A stretch of 57,162 nt of DNA from Chitinispirillaceae bacterium (GTDB taxonomy: Bacteria; Fibrobacterota; Chitinivibrionia; Chitinivibrionales; Chitinispirillaceae). The notes under the pieces were generated by a model, which saw only the letters and a list, made by a program, of their open reading frames with translations, was not told the DNA's origin and ran no database searches. The DNA lies in assembly GCA_016929415.1 (NCBI GenBank), contig JAFGIW010000020.1:1-57162 (forward strand), read 5' to 3'. The first letter of the stretch is position 1; each line of letters starts with the position of its first letter. Shown here piece after piece: positions 33,440-42,165 of this stretch. The translations under genes were made by a program, and so were the position numbers.

Positions 33440-33961
33440 ATGACCGCAGACTTCTTCCCTGACACAACCGCTGTTTCCCTTGCAACCGAGGTCGGGAGGC
33501 TCCTCATTGAACGGAAGCTGAGCTGCGCAACGGCGGAGTCTTGTACCGGGGGATTGATCGGCGCAGTGATCACCTCGGTTGCCGGATCATCCGAATATTT
33601 CCGGGGCGGAGTAATTGCTTACGAAAATGGCGTGAAGATGCGGCTGCTCGGCGTTTCGGAACGGATTCTCGCAGAACAGGGTGCGGTGAGCGCAGAAACG
33701 GTTGCAGCAATGGCTTCGGGTGCAATGAAGCTGCTTGGTGCCGATTGCGCCGTTTCAGTATCGGGAATCGCGGGACCGGGGGGAGGGACGGAAGAAAAAC
33801 CGGTAGGGCTGGTATATATAGGGACCTGCATAACCGGTACGATTGACATGTTCAGGCACGTTTTTCCGGGAGGCAGAGCTGCTGTACGACACGCCGCCGC
33901 CGTTGCCGCTTTGCAGCATCTTATCGATCAATTGTCCGCAGCGACATCCGCACCCTTTTAG
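33440..33961 (+). CDS. pncC: Nicotinamide-nucleotide amidohydrolase (CinA C-terminal family)
   Basis: 173 residues, the usual stand-alone CinA-C length without the N-terminal MoCF domain. Motifs: LSCATAESCTGGLIGAVIT with the catalytic serine, GGVIAYENGVKMRLLGV, and SGIAGPGGGTEEKPVGLVYI. It deamidates nicotinamide mononucleotide for NAD salvage. No clear ribosome site precedes the ATG. It is convergent with queC, with 2 bases between the two stop codons. Confidence 0.9.
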   Translation: MTADFFPDTTAVSLATEVGRLLIERKLSCATAESCTGGLIGAVITSVAGSSEYFRGGVIAYENGVKMRLLGVSERILAEQGAVSAETVAAMASGAMKLLGADCAVSVSGIAGPGGGTEEKPVGLVYIGTCITGTIDMFRHVFPGGRAAVRHAAAVAALQHLIDQLSAATSAPF

Positions 33962-33963
33962 TG

Positions 33964-34656
33964 TCAGCCGGGGTATCCCCTATACCTCGTCGGATCCGCC
34001 ACCCCCGCCTCTTCAAATCCCCGTCTTCTTATCCGGCAACTGTCGCACGCCCCGCATGCCCGGCCGTCGGGAGCGGGATCGTAGCAGCTGTGCGTGAGGC
34101 TGAAATCCACACCGCATTTGATGCCGAGCCTGATGATCTGCGCCTTGTTGAGCGTCTGCAGCGGCGCATGAAGCTTTACTCCCCGCCCTTCAACACCCGC
34201 CCGGGTCGCCAGATGCGCCATGCGCTCGTATGCGGCGATGAATTCCGGCCGGCAGTCGGGGTATCCCGAGTAGTCGACGGCATTGACGCCGATGAAGATG
34301 TCGTAGCAGTCAAGCACTTCCGCCCAACCGAGCGCGAAGGAGAGGAAAACCGTATTGCGCGCCGGGACGTAGGTATCGGGGATGTCGCCCGCTTCACCGG
34401 AAACTTCCCGGTCCTTGGGGACCGGACTGTCCGACGTCAAGGAACTCCCGCCGAACGCCCGCAGGTCAATATTGACGATCGAGTGCTGCTTTACTTCGAA
34501 AAACTGCGCAACCCGCCCCGCAGCGTCAAGTTCCACCGCATGCCGCTGCCCGTAAGCAAAACTCATTGCATAAATCGCATAACCGTCTCGACGGGCAAGG
34601 CCGCAGCAGGTTGCCGAATCAATGCCGCCGCTCAACAGCACGACTGCTTTTCTCAT
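33964..34656 (-). CDS. queC: 7-cyano-7-deazaguanine synthase
   Basis: 230 residues. The pyrophosphatase loop [12 protein letters not shown] is at the N-terminus, followed by [12 protein letters not shown] and [14 protein letters not shown]. The C-terminal zinc site is in [14 protein letters not shown], with THSCYDP before it. It converts 7-carboxy-7-deazaguanine to preQ0 with ammonia and ATP, for queuosine. It is the last gene of the operon that starts at 43742, one base from queE. Confidence 0.95.
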   Translation of the reverse strand: MRKAVVLLSGGIDSATCCGLARRDGYAIYAMSFAYGQRHAVELDAAGRVAQFFEVKQHSIVNIDLRAFGGSSLTSDSPVPKDREVSGEAGDIPDTYVPARNTVFLSFALGWAEVLDCYDIFIGVNAVDYSGYPDCRPEFIAAYERMAHLATRAGVEGRGVKLHAPLQTLNKAQIIRLGIKCGVDFSLTHSCYDPAPDGRACGACDSCRIRRRGFEEAGVADPTRYRGYPG

Positions 34657-34657
34657 C

Positions 34658-35302
34658 TCATACCCCGCGGCGGTCGCCCCAGATAATTTTATGCAGTTGC
34701 AGCTGCAGCCGCACCGGGGCGTTTGCGTCGAGAATCCACTGTGCCAGATCGGCCGGAGACACTTTTCCGGCGACGGGCGAGAAGAGCACCGTCACTTTAT
34801 CCGGCAGGTTGTGACGTTCGATAAAAGCGAGCGCCCAGTCGAAATCCTCTTTTGTACCCAGCACGAATTTGATCTCGTCGCTCCGGTGCAGACGGGAGAT
34901 GTTTCGTTCAAGGAATGAATGCTCCTCTCCGCTTGAGGGGCTTTTGACATCGACGATTCTTATGCATTCGTCGGGCAGTACTCCTATATCGAGACTCCCG
35001 TTGGTTTCGACCAGGACCGTTTTCCCCAGAGCAAGCAATTGACGCGCAAATCCGGCGGTCCCCTGCTGCAGGAGCGGCTCGCCGCCGGTGATCTCGACGA
35101 AGTCGCACGAAAAAGCCTCGATCTGCTCCAGAAGGGCTTTAAAGCTCATCACTTTTCCGCCGTAACGGGCATACGACGTATCACAGTAGGAACAGAACAG
35201 GTTGCAGCCGGAGAGCCGCACAAAAACACAGACCCGGCCGGCGTGGGTTGATTCGCCCTGAATGCTCTTGAAAAGCTCACAGATGAGTAAAGATTCATTC
35301 AT
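34658..35302 (-). CDS. queE: 7-carboxy-7-deazaguanine synthase (radical SAM)
   Basis: 214 residues from the ATG at 35302 ([19 protein letters not shown]), which overlaps the queD stop by 8 bases; upstream in-frame codons would lie inside queD. The radical SAM cluster motif is [10 protein letters not shown] (CX3CX2C), followed by the family's [11 protein letters not shown] and LVETNGS. It rearranges 6-carboxytetrahydropterin, the QueD product, to the deazaguanine ring. Confidence 0.95.
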   Translation of the reverse strand: MNESLLICELFKSIQGESTHAGRVCVFVRLSGCNLFCSYCDTSYARYGGKVMSFKALLEQIEAFSCDFVEITGGEPLLQQGTAGFARQLLALGKTVLVETNGSLDIGVLPDECIRIVDVKSPSSGEEHSFLERNISRLHRSDEIKFVLGTKEDFDWALAFIERHNLPDKVTVLFSPVAGKVSPADLAQWILDANAPVRLQLQLHKIIWGDRRGV

Positions 35303-35663
35303 AATAGGCGGCCCCGTTTCCCGGCGTTTCGAACACTTCCACCCTGCTGACCGATCCCTGACGGCCTTGGAGCGACTCGCGCAGCCGTTCGAAGACATGG
35401 CGGGCGATGTTTTCAGACGAGGGATTCATATCGCTCTCCTTGAGCACCGCATTGAGGTCCTGGTGGTCGAAACGGCCGACGATCTCATTGAGTTTTGTCT
35501 TCAGCACCTTGAAATCTATACCGATGCCGCATTCATCAAGGACCAAACATTTGACCGTGGCGCGGACCAGCCAGTTGTGACCGTGGACGTTCTCGCATGG
35601 CCCGTGGTAGTTTTTCAGCCGGTGCGCCGCGCTGAAATTGGTTTCCGACGTTATTTCGTACAC
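35295..35663 (-). CDS. queD: 6-carboxy-5,6,7,8-tetrahydropterin synthase
   Basis: 122 residues. Zinc histidines lie in NFSAAHRL and VHGHNW, and the catalytic cysteine precedes them in CENVHGH. Later motifs are GIDFKVLK and FDHQDLN, and the C-terminal [15 protein letters not shown] has the family glutamate. It makes carboxytetrahydropterin from dihydroneopterin triphosphate. Its start overlaps the rfbD end by 13 bases, so the queuosine genes are coupled to the sugar and export genes upstream. Confidence 0.95.
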   Translation of the reverse strand: MYEITSETNFSAAHRLKNYHGPCENVHGHNWLVRATVKCLVLDECGIGIDFKVLKTKLNEIVGRFDHQDLNAVLKESDMNPSSENIARHVFERLRESLQGRQGSVSRVEVFETPGNGAAYYE

Positions 35664-36544
35664 ATTTCCTCCCGTAAATCAGCTTCATCGCGCAGGAATT
35701 CCCGGAACGCGCGCTTCCAGCCGGTCATGACCGCGATGCCGGCACGTTTCAGCCGCTGATTTTCAAGCATGCTGTTTTTCGGGCGGGGTGCGGGCCGGGG
35801 AAACTCATCAGTCGTACAGGGCAACACTTCCACCGGGATGCGGGCAGCAGCCAGGATGATCTCTTTTGCAAAGTCGAACCAGGTGCAGGAACCTTCACAG
35901 GTAGCGTGAAAGATGCCGGTAAGGTCTGCGGGCAGCGCTTTCAGCACCTGACGGCAGACTTCCCTCGTTGAGGTGGGTGTTCCGAACTGGTCGTTGACCA
36001 CCGTGAGCGGCCCGCCCGAAGCGGCTTTTTTCTCCGCAGCGGCCCGTATGGTAAAAACGAAGTTTTTGCCGTGAAGGCCGTAGAGCCAGGCGATCCGGAA
36101 TATCTGGTGGTTTTCACATGCTGCGGCCACCTGTTGTTCACCCGCATATTTCGATTGCCCGTAAACGCTCTGGGGATTCGGGAAGTCAGTTTCAAGATAG
36201 GGGCCCGTTTTCCGGCCGTCGAACACATAGTCGGTGCTGATATGGACCATCCGTGCCCCGATGGAGGCCGCCGCGGCGGCGATAGAGCCCGGTCCGTCGG
36301 CATTGAGGGCAAACGCCCGCTCCCGGTTCGTTTCGCAATCATCAACCGCTGTATAGGCGGCGCAATTGATAATGTATGCCGCCTTGCTCTCGACAACATG
36401 ACGGGCGACGGAGCGCCGCTCGGCGATATCGATCTGCGGAAAATCCACGCCCGTGACCTGATACCCGGCACTGCGGGCCTCGCGGCACATATCAGTCCCG
36501 AGTTGACCGGTAGAACCGATGATAAGCATCCGTCGTTTATTCAT
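35651..36544 (-). CDS. rfbD: dTDP-4-dehydrorhamnose reductase
   Basis: 297 residues. The ATG at 36544 overlaps the stop of the upstream gene by 8 bases and gives MNKRRMLIIGSTGQLG, the Rossmann start. Other motifs: NCAAYTAVDDCE, HISTDYVFDG, YGQSKYAGE with the active-site YxxxK, and VVNDQFGTPT. The C-terminal RPKNSMLENQRLKRAG is typical. It makes dTDP-L-rhamnose. The other Rml enzymes are not in this window. Position inside the export operon suggests a rhamnose-containing surface polysaccharide. Confidence 0.92.
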   Translation of the reverse strand: MNKRRMLIIGSTGQLGTDMCREARSAGYQVTGVDFPQIDIAERRSVARHVVESKAAYIINCAAYTAVDDCETNRERAFALNADGPGSIAAAAASIGARMVHISTDYVFDGRKTGPYLETDFPNPQSVYGQSKYAGEQQVAAACENHQIFRIAWLYGLHGKNFVFTIRAAAEKKAASGGPLTVVNDQFGTPTSTREVCRQVLKALPADLTGIFHATCEGSCTWFDFAKEIILAAARIPVEVLPCTTDEFPRPAPRPKNSMLENQRLKRAGIAVMTGWKRAFREFLRDEADLREEMCTK

Positions 36545-38114
36545 AAGCGTTAAGCAAAATTTTACATTGATCAAGTTTCGGGTTTAAACAGTTGCGATTA
36601 CCGCGCCGTTCCGCGGCGGCGGGGATGGTGAGTTCCCGGTAGTGCCAGTTGGTCTTCTCGCAGAATTTGCCGTAATTGTCCATTATTTCGGTGGCACCGA
36701 AATTGGTTTCGGTTGAACCGATGATCTGGTCGGCAAGCATCAGCGTCGGTATCAGGCTTCTGCTCTGTAATCCATTAAACAGGGTTTTCAGCATTTCCGA
36801 CTGCCGCCGCCGCGCATCCTCAATGCCTGATATCGACGGCGAAAGATAGCGGACCAGCGCCTGGTCCGACAGCTTCTGTTTCCCCGCCGCACGTTGGAGG
36901 TAGCTCGCCGCACCGCGGTCGACGTCGGCCTGCAGCCCCCCCATGGCTCCGGCCACTTTGACAATATCGTTTTTATCAAAGACAATATACTTCGGAATAC
37001 GCGTATCGAGGATCCGTTCCACGAACGTGGCCACCATCACCGGGCCGCCGTAGAGAAAGGCCTGGTCGAGCGTACTGATACCGTTGGCAAACTGCTCGAT
37101 GAGGAGCTCTCCCGGAAGGTGAACGACGGTATAGGAAGCGCGATCGTAATAAACATTGATAAAATAGAAAACGGCCGGGGTGCCGCAGAACAGGATGCTG
37201 AGCGGCATCTGCCGTGAGAGATAATTGACCTTCTCGCGGGAAAGCTGTGCGAACTGTTCATTGATGCTGATATCGGGCGTCAGCTTCGTTATCTGAAACG
37301 GCCGTTCATCGGTGAATATGGTCGCGCTCTGTCCGCTGATCATGTTGATCGCCTCGCCGCCGCCGGTACGTTCCACCAGAAGCAGTCCGTCCATGAGGTT
37401 TATGGTGATCCGGTCCGACTGCGCATCGACAAGAAAATCCGCCCCTGAACCCCCGACCGAGATCGCCACGGGTATGGTGTTGATTCTGAACAGCTCGCTG
37501 TTTCGGGCATAGACGATTTTGTGCCAGCATGCACCCGCCTTCTGATACAGTTCGGTAAGGATCCGCTCATTCTCGGCAACCCCGATTTTATCAAAGACCA
37601 GTTCGGCAAAGTTATCCATGTCAATCCGGGAGTACAAACCTGCCGATAGCTCCGCCTGTGAAGAGGCTTCCGTCAGAATACGGTCACCGGGGGATATCGT
37701 AAGTCTCTCATGCTGCGGCACACTGCGGCCGTCAACGGAGATGACGCTGAGCTCTCCGAAAAAAAATTCCAGACGGACGGAAAGCGACTCTTCACTCATC
37801 CCGACCGCTTTATCGAGTGTCCCGACCGTAAGCTCACCGGAGCTGTCGATCTGCGCCGTCAGGCTCAACATTGACAGATCGGATGTCGGGCGTACGCCCG
37901 CGACCTGCAGGATTTCAAATTGTGTCGTTCCCTGCGCCACACGGTAGCGCCCCGGTCGGCGGACATTACCTTCCACCATGACGTCGATCATGGCGATGTC
38001 GGTACCGCCATACCGCGGCTGCAATTGACGCAGAAGCAGGAAACCCTGCCAGAGCGAGGCGCCGATCAGAATTAGGTAGATGCAGGCGGTGAAAATGGAA
38101 AATAGTCGCTTCAT
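36537..38114 (-). CDS. SLBB-FecR-LCP fusion protein, membrane anchored
   Basis: 525 residues. One N-terminal transmembrane helix (about 7-29) is followed by periplasmic domains in order: an SLBB/beta-grasp-like domain of export proteins (about 42-150: IDVMVEGNVRRPGRYRV, LTISPGDRIL), a FecR-like beta helix (about 190-275: RINTIPVAISVGGSGADFLV, GQSATIF), and a LytR-CpsA-Psr-like domain (about 300-445: VVHLPGELLIE, FLYGGPVMVATFVERIL, VAGAMGGLQADVD, SDQALVRYLSP, ARRRQSEMLKTL). LCP enzymes transfer undecaprenyl-linked glycans to acceptors, but the usual catalytic PRD-type arginine is replaced here (LPGE), so activity is uncertain. It overlaps the kinase gene upstream by 4 bases (ATGA). Confidence 0.65.
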   Translation of the reverse strand: MKRLFSIFTACIYLILIGASLWQGFLLLRQLQPRYGGTDIAMIDVMVEGNVRRPGRYRVAQGTTQFEILQVAGVRPTSDLSMLSLTAQIDSSGELTVGTLDKAVGMSEESLSVRLEFFFGELSVISVDGRSVPQHERLTISPGDRILTEASSQAELSAGLYSRIDMDNFAELVFDKIGVAENERILTELYQKAGACWHKIVYARNSELFRINTIPVAISVGGSGADFLVDAQSDRITINLMDGLLLVERTGGGEAINMISGQSATIFTDERPFQITKLTPDISINEQFAQLSREKVNYLSRQMPLSILFCGTPAVFYFINVYYDRASYTVVHLPGELLIEQFANGISTLDQAFLYGGPVMVATFVERILDTRIPKYIVFDKNDIVKVAGAMGGLQADVDRGAASYLQRAAGKQKLSDQALVRYLSPSISGIEDARRRQSEMLKTLFNGLQSRSLIPTLMLADQIIGSTETNFGATEIMDNYGKFCEKTNWHYRELTIPAAAERRGNRNCLNPKLDQCKILLNAYE

Positions 38115-41100
38115 TTATTGCACCTCCGCTCCAAGAGGGAACCGGAGAGCTTTTTCTGACGCACGATGCGCCAACCATGATCGTCGCCTGCCCACGAAGT
38201 GGCGATACGGCCATGCAATGTATCGTTCGTCATAACGGCCTTGTAGTCAACGAGTAACCCCGCAGATGCGCCATCGGATATTATTTGACGGACCGTGTCA
38301 AGCAGGATTATCGCATCGGCGGTATCCCTGAACAATTCCGTTGCGGTTTCTTTCCACTGCTCGAATCCGCCGCCTTCATAAACGAATGACGCACGGTCGT
38401 AAAAGGAGAGATAGTCATTCAGGCGTCTTTCCGACAATGCCCTGAACCATCCCCTCACGCTGGTATACAATGCGGAAGAGTCGGGGGCGGTCTTCCCTCC
38501 GCTCCACGCCGCCGGTGTTCCTTCCCGACTCATGGTACCACCGGTCGCCGAAACGGAAACGCGGTTGCCGTCGGCCGGTTCCGTCGGCGAAAACGACCTG
38601 ACGGTTCCGAGCCCCAGATAAACAATCGGCTCGGGGAGAGCCGCCTGCCCGTTGGCCTGTATCGTCAGGCGGATGACGGTGACGATCAATAAAATTGCCA
38701 GCAGCAGCCAAAAGGTCTTTTTCCGGGCCAGCCGGTTGAGCCCTCTGCTGAGTACTCCGGCACCTTTCGGTATCGCGAAACGAAGGGAGGTGAGCCGCTC
38801 TTTTGCCGACCGTTCGATGCGGAGACCCGTTTCACGCATTGAAAAGGGGCGTTTATGGTCTTCTTCATAAGCGTATTTATACGAATAATACCCGTAATAA
38901 TAGGGGTAATACTTTCCGGAATGAGAAGCCCCGTTGAGTATCCCTCCGTAAAGGTGTGAACCGATCCGCTGCAACTGATTAAGCGCCTGTTTTGCGGCTT
39001 TGAGCGGCGTCCAGAAGGTGCGTATGACAAAAAGGACGCCGTCCATCTTCGGCGCCATCGTTATGGCATCACTCACCGGCAGAAGCGCCGGGGAATCAAA
39101 GATGATAATGTCCGCTTTCGCTCGGAGTTCCTCGATCAACCGGTCGAACCGGATGGTCCCGAGAAGCTCGGCGGGATTATGAGGCCGCTCCCCGGAGGTA
39201 ACGACCAACATGTTTTCAAAACGGGTGGGCTTGAGGATCTGGTCGATCGAGACCGTACCGAGAAGGTAATCGGCAAGACCGCCCTGCTTGGAAATGGCAA
39301 AAAGGGCATGCGTCTGCGACCGGCGAAGATCACCGTCAACGAGAACGACCTTTTTCCCGTCGAGTGCGAAGGTGATCCCGAGGTTCGCCGCGAGTGTCGT
39401 TTTTCCTTCCCCCTTGATTGCGCTGCAGACGATGAATGTCTGAAGACGGCGGCAGGAGGCGATATGTTTCAGATTGGCGCGCAGCGCCCGGAAAGGTTCA
39501 ATAATACTTTTCGTAAGATCGGTCGTCTGTTCGAGGAGTGCGTTATCCGACTCGATAAACGGTACGATCCCTAAAAGCGGCATACCGAGCACTTTCTCGA
39601 TTGATGAAGGTTCTTTGATCGTCTGGTCGAGATATTCAAGCAGCAGCGCAAGTGCGATACCAAGTATACAACCGACAAGCATCCCGATGAGGATGTTGGT
39701 TACTTTGACACTCGATATTTCATCTTTCGGTGTTTGCGCCAGTTCCAGAAGTTTCAGCTCCGATTCTTCGGAATCACGCCTGATTTTCGCCTCCTCGTAC
39801 CTGCCCTTGAGCATGCGCAACGTCTGCAGGAGCGACTCGGTCTCCCGCTGCAGATAAGCGTAGCGCTGTTCCATTGCCGGCAGCTTGGAGAGATCCCGGC
39901 TGAACCGGTCGATCAACTGCTCCTGAGCCACCCTTTTTGCATCCAGTGCCGATTTTTCGATTGACAGATTGATCAGTTCCTGGAGCAGGGTCTGGCGTAT
40001 CGGGTTTTTCACCAGCGTTCTGCTTGACGCCGCGCGCGTCATGCTGTCGGCGGTTGCCGCCTTGAGGTTGTCGATCTGCTGCCGCAGCATTTTTACCTTG
40101 AAATGTTCCGGGCTGTACTCCGATGCAAGCGTGTTGAGTTCCAGCTCGAGATCGGCGATCCGATTCTGAAAAGGGTCCTGATACGTAACCGACTGCACGA
40201 TAGTAAGTTCCTGGCTGCTAATCTGCGTGTTGAGAGCGGCCAGGCGCTCCTTGCTTTCCAGAAGCGAGAGCTGCGTCTGCTGAAGGGCTGTTTCCATATC
40301 GGCAAGTTTTGCGATGGTCACATTAGTCTCATTCGAGAGCTCGACCATGCGGTGCGTCTCCTTGAACTCCCGCAGGGCGGACTCTTTGGTGGAAAGCTCC
40401 GCCTGCAGCTTGTCGATCTGAAACTCGAATTTGCCGACCAGCCGGGTGACCTCCTGCGCATTGACGTCGCGACGGTAGTCGATATACGACCTGCAGAGTT
40501 CGTTTAATATATCGCGCGCGGTTTCAGCGTCCCGATGACGGCAGGTGAGTTCGATAATGTCGTTCTTCTCGCCATCGGTCTCACCCTGTTTAATCACCAG
40601 CGATGCGTTGATCGTTTCGACGGAAACTTTACCTCCGAGATTCTCCGCCACCATGGCGAGTACCGTATGGGACCTGAGCAATTCGAGGTGGGTGCTGAAC
40701 ATCTTTTCGCGATCTCCCCAGTAGCGGAGAATCCTCTGATCGTTGATGATCCCCTGGTTATCGGGGCGGAAAAGAAGACGGGCGTTTGCGACGTAATAGG
40801 TATCGCTCCGTAAATAACGCAGCAGCGAAAACAGCGCCGCAACGGCAACCACAAAAGCGATGGCGTATTTTCGACGCAAGAGAATGCCGATGTATTTGTA
40901 AATGTCAAATGTTTCCCCGTCGTCATCATCGTCGACGGTCGTCGATGCGAACGGTGGCGCGGGGGCTTCAAGATGCGCTGCGGCGGTCTTCTCCTGACGG
41001 CCCTGATTGTACATCGCCGTGTTCTGTTGAAGGTCGGAAGCGGGATGCGTTCCGGCGACCGCAGCGCCCTCCCGCTCAGGCGCGGGAGACGGATAGACCG

Positions 41101-41317
41101 GTTCTTTATTTTCCCTTCCGCCGAATGCAGGCTGATGAGGTAATGCCGATGGAGGTGCTGACGGAGGGGAGCCTTGCGATCGAGCTGCTTCGGGCGAATT
41201 CACGGATGGCGTGGAGTTTGCAGGTTCCTGTAAATGAGGGGAGGACCGGTCCTTCGCCGCACCCTCTTCATTGAGTTTGCGAAGGATGTCACCCAGATTG
41301 AATTTACGCCTGCTCAT
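38111..41317 (-). CDS. Wzc-type polysaccharide copolymerase/tyrosine kinase with C-terminal NTF2-like domain
   Basis: 1068 residues. A Pro/Ala-rich N-terminal tail (1-125) precedes TM1 (about 150-168). A Wzz-type periplasmic region with long coiled coils (about 260-500) leads to TM2 (about 537-558). The cytoplasmic BY-kinase has Walker A IKGEGKTTLAANLG (K639), Walker A' VVLVDGDLRR and Walker B IIIFDSPALL. A cluster of ten tyrosines (about 801-818, KYYPYYYGYYSYKYAY) is the autophosphorylation site. Normal Wzc proteins end there. This one adds TM3 (about 868-887) and an NTF2/Cds6-like domain (about 950-1060, WFRALSERRLNDYLSFYDR, then FEQWKE and HGWRIVRQKKL), probably periplasmic. It should set chain length and control export. 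Confidence 0.85.
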   Translation of the reverse strand: MSRRKFNLGDILRKLNEEGAAKDRSSPHLQEPANSTPSVNSPEAARSQGSPPSAPPSALPHQPAFGGRENKEPVYPSPAPEREGAAVAGTHPASDLQQNTAMYNQGRQEKTAAAHLEAPAPPFASTTVDDDDDGETFDIYKYIGILLRRKYAIAFVVAVAALFSLLRYLRSDTYYVANARLLFRPDNQGIINDQRILRYWGDREKMFSTHLELLRSHTVLAMVAENLGGKVSVETINASLVIKQGETDGEKNDIIELTCRHRDAETARDILNELCRSYIDYRRDVNAQEVTRLVGKFEFQIDKLQAELSTKESALREFKETHRMVELSNETNVTIAKLADMETALQQTQLSLLESKERLAALNTQISSQELTIVQSVTYQDPFQNRIADLELELNTLASEYSPEHFKVKMLRQQIDNLKAATADSMTRAASSRTLVKNPIRQTLLQELINLSIEKSALDAKRVAQEQLIDRFSRDLSKLPAMEQRYAYLQRETESLLQTLRMLKGRYEEAKIRRDSEESELKLLELAQTPKDEISSVKVTNILIGMLVGCILGIALALLLEYLDQTIKEPSSIEKVLGMPLLGIVPFIESDNALLEQTTDLTKSIIEPFRALRANLKHIASCRRLQTFIVCSAIKGEGKTTLAANLGITFALDGKKVVLVDGDLRRSQTHALFAISKQGGLADYLLGTVSIDQILKPTRFENMLVVTSGERPHNPAELLGTIRFDRLIEELRAKADIIIFDSPALLPVSDAITMAPKMDGVLFVIRTFWTPLKAAKQALNQLQRIGSHLYGGILNGASHSGKYYPYYYGYYSYKYAYEEDHKRPFSMRETGLRIERSAKERLTSLRFAIPKGAGVLSRGLNRLARKKTFWLLLAILLIVTVIRLTIQANGQAALPEPIVYLGLGTVRSFSPTEPADGNRVSVSATGGTMSREGTPAAWSGGKTAPDSSALYTSVRGWFRALSERRLNDYLSFYDRASFVYEGGGFEQWKETATELFRDTADAIILLDTVRQIISDGASAGLLVDYKAVMTNDTLHGRIATSWAGDDHGWRIVRQKKLSGSLLERRCNK

Positions 41318-42165
41318 ATCCCCTGGTCCTCGACGTCATCGATGATGACCTGAAGATCTTCACGGGTTATTTCGGTGCAATTCTTTGCAAATCCGTAATT
41401 GAGTGCGAGTTTGCATAGCCGGTTGATCTCACGCGGCACCCCACCGGTGTGCCTGAAAATCATCTCGTACCCGAGACTGGTAAAACAGGTCCCCGACTCA
41501 AGCCCCGCGACCCGTAACCTGTGCTGGATATACTTGGTCGTCCCGTTGAAATCGAGGTTGTTCAGGTGAAACCTGAGGAATATCCGCTGGTCAACCTGCT
41601 TGATGCGTCTTATTTTTTCCCGCAATTCAGGCTGTCCCACAAAAAAGATCGTCAGGAAGTTTTCGGTCGGCGAGGAAAGGTTGGTGAGGTTCTTGATCTC
41701 ATCGAGCACCGGCTCCTCGATCTGCTGCGCCTCGTCGAAAATAAGGACCAGATGTCGTTTTTCCTCATAAAAGAGGACTTCCAGTTTTTTCCTGAAGTGC
41801 TGAACCAGAAGGTATTTATCGCTGCGTGGGGCCGGCTCCTCCTCCATGAGCGCCAGACGCGCGTCACGAAAGGTGATGCGGCCGACAATGTCGTAGAGAA
41901 GATCGTTAAATTCGAAACTGGAGTTGACAAAATCGATCACTTCGAAATAATGCCGTGAAAGCGCACCGTTGAACACGTTTTTGGTGAGCGTTTTGCCCGA
42001 TCCCACTTCTCCGGTCAGAAGCCCCATGTTCATATTGCGGTCATTGACTACGTAGAGCATACGGTCCAGCGCCTCGCGATGATCTTCGCTTTCAAAAAAA
42101 AAGCGCGCATCACACAGCTCCTCAAACGGTTTTTCCTTGAGATGCCAGTATTCCGTATATTCCAT
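41314..42165 (-). CDS. ExeA-like AAA ATPase of the polysaccharide cluster
   Basis: 283 residues. The N-terminus YTEYWHLKEKPFEELCDARF is the ExeA/TniB-like signature. Walker A is GLLTGEVGSGKTLT (about 48-61), Walker B VLIFDEAQQI, and sensor and arginine motifs lie in FVGQPELREKI and QRIFLRFHLNNL. The C-terminal part has GGVPREINRLCKLAL. Close relatives sit in exosortase/EPS clusters as associated ATPases. No peptidoglycan-binding domain is attached. It abuts the MinD-like gene (no gap) and overlaps the kinase gene by 4 bases. Confidence 0.85.
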   Translation of the reverse strand: MEYTEYWHLKEKPFEELCDARFFFESEDHREALDRMLYVVNDRNMNMGLLTGEVGSGKTLTKNVFNGALSRHYFEVIDFVNSSFEFNDLLYDIVGRITFRDARLALMEEEPAPRSDKYLLVQHFRKKLEVLFYEEKRHLVLIFDEAQQIEEPVLDEIKNLTNLSSPTENFLTIFFVGQPELREKIRRIKQVDQRIFLRFHLNNLDFNGTTKYIQHRLRVAGLESGTCFTSLGYEMIFRHTGGVPREINRLCKLALNYGFAKNCTEITREDLQVIIDDVEDQGI

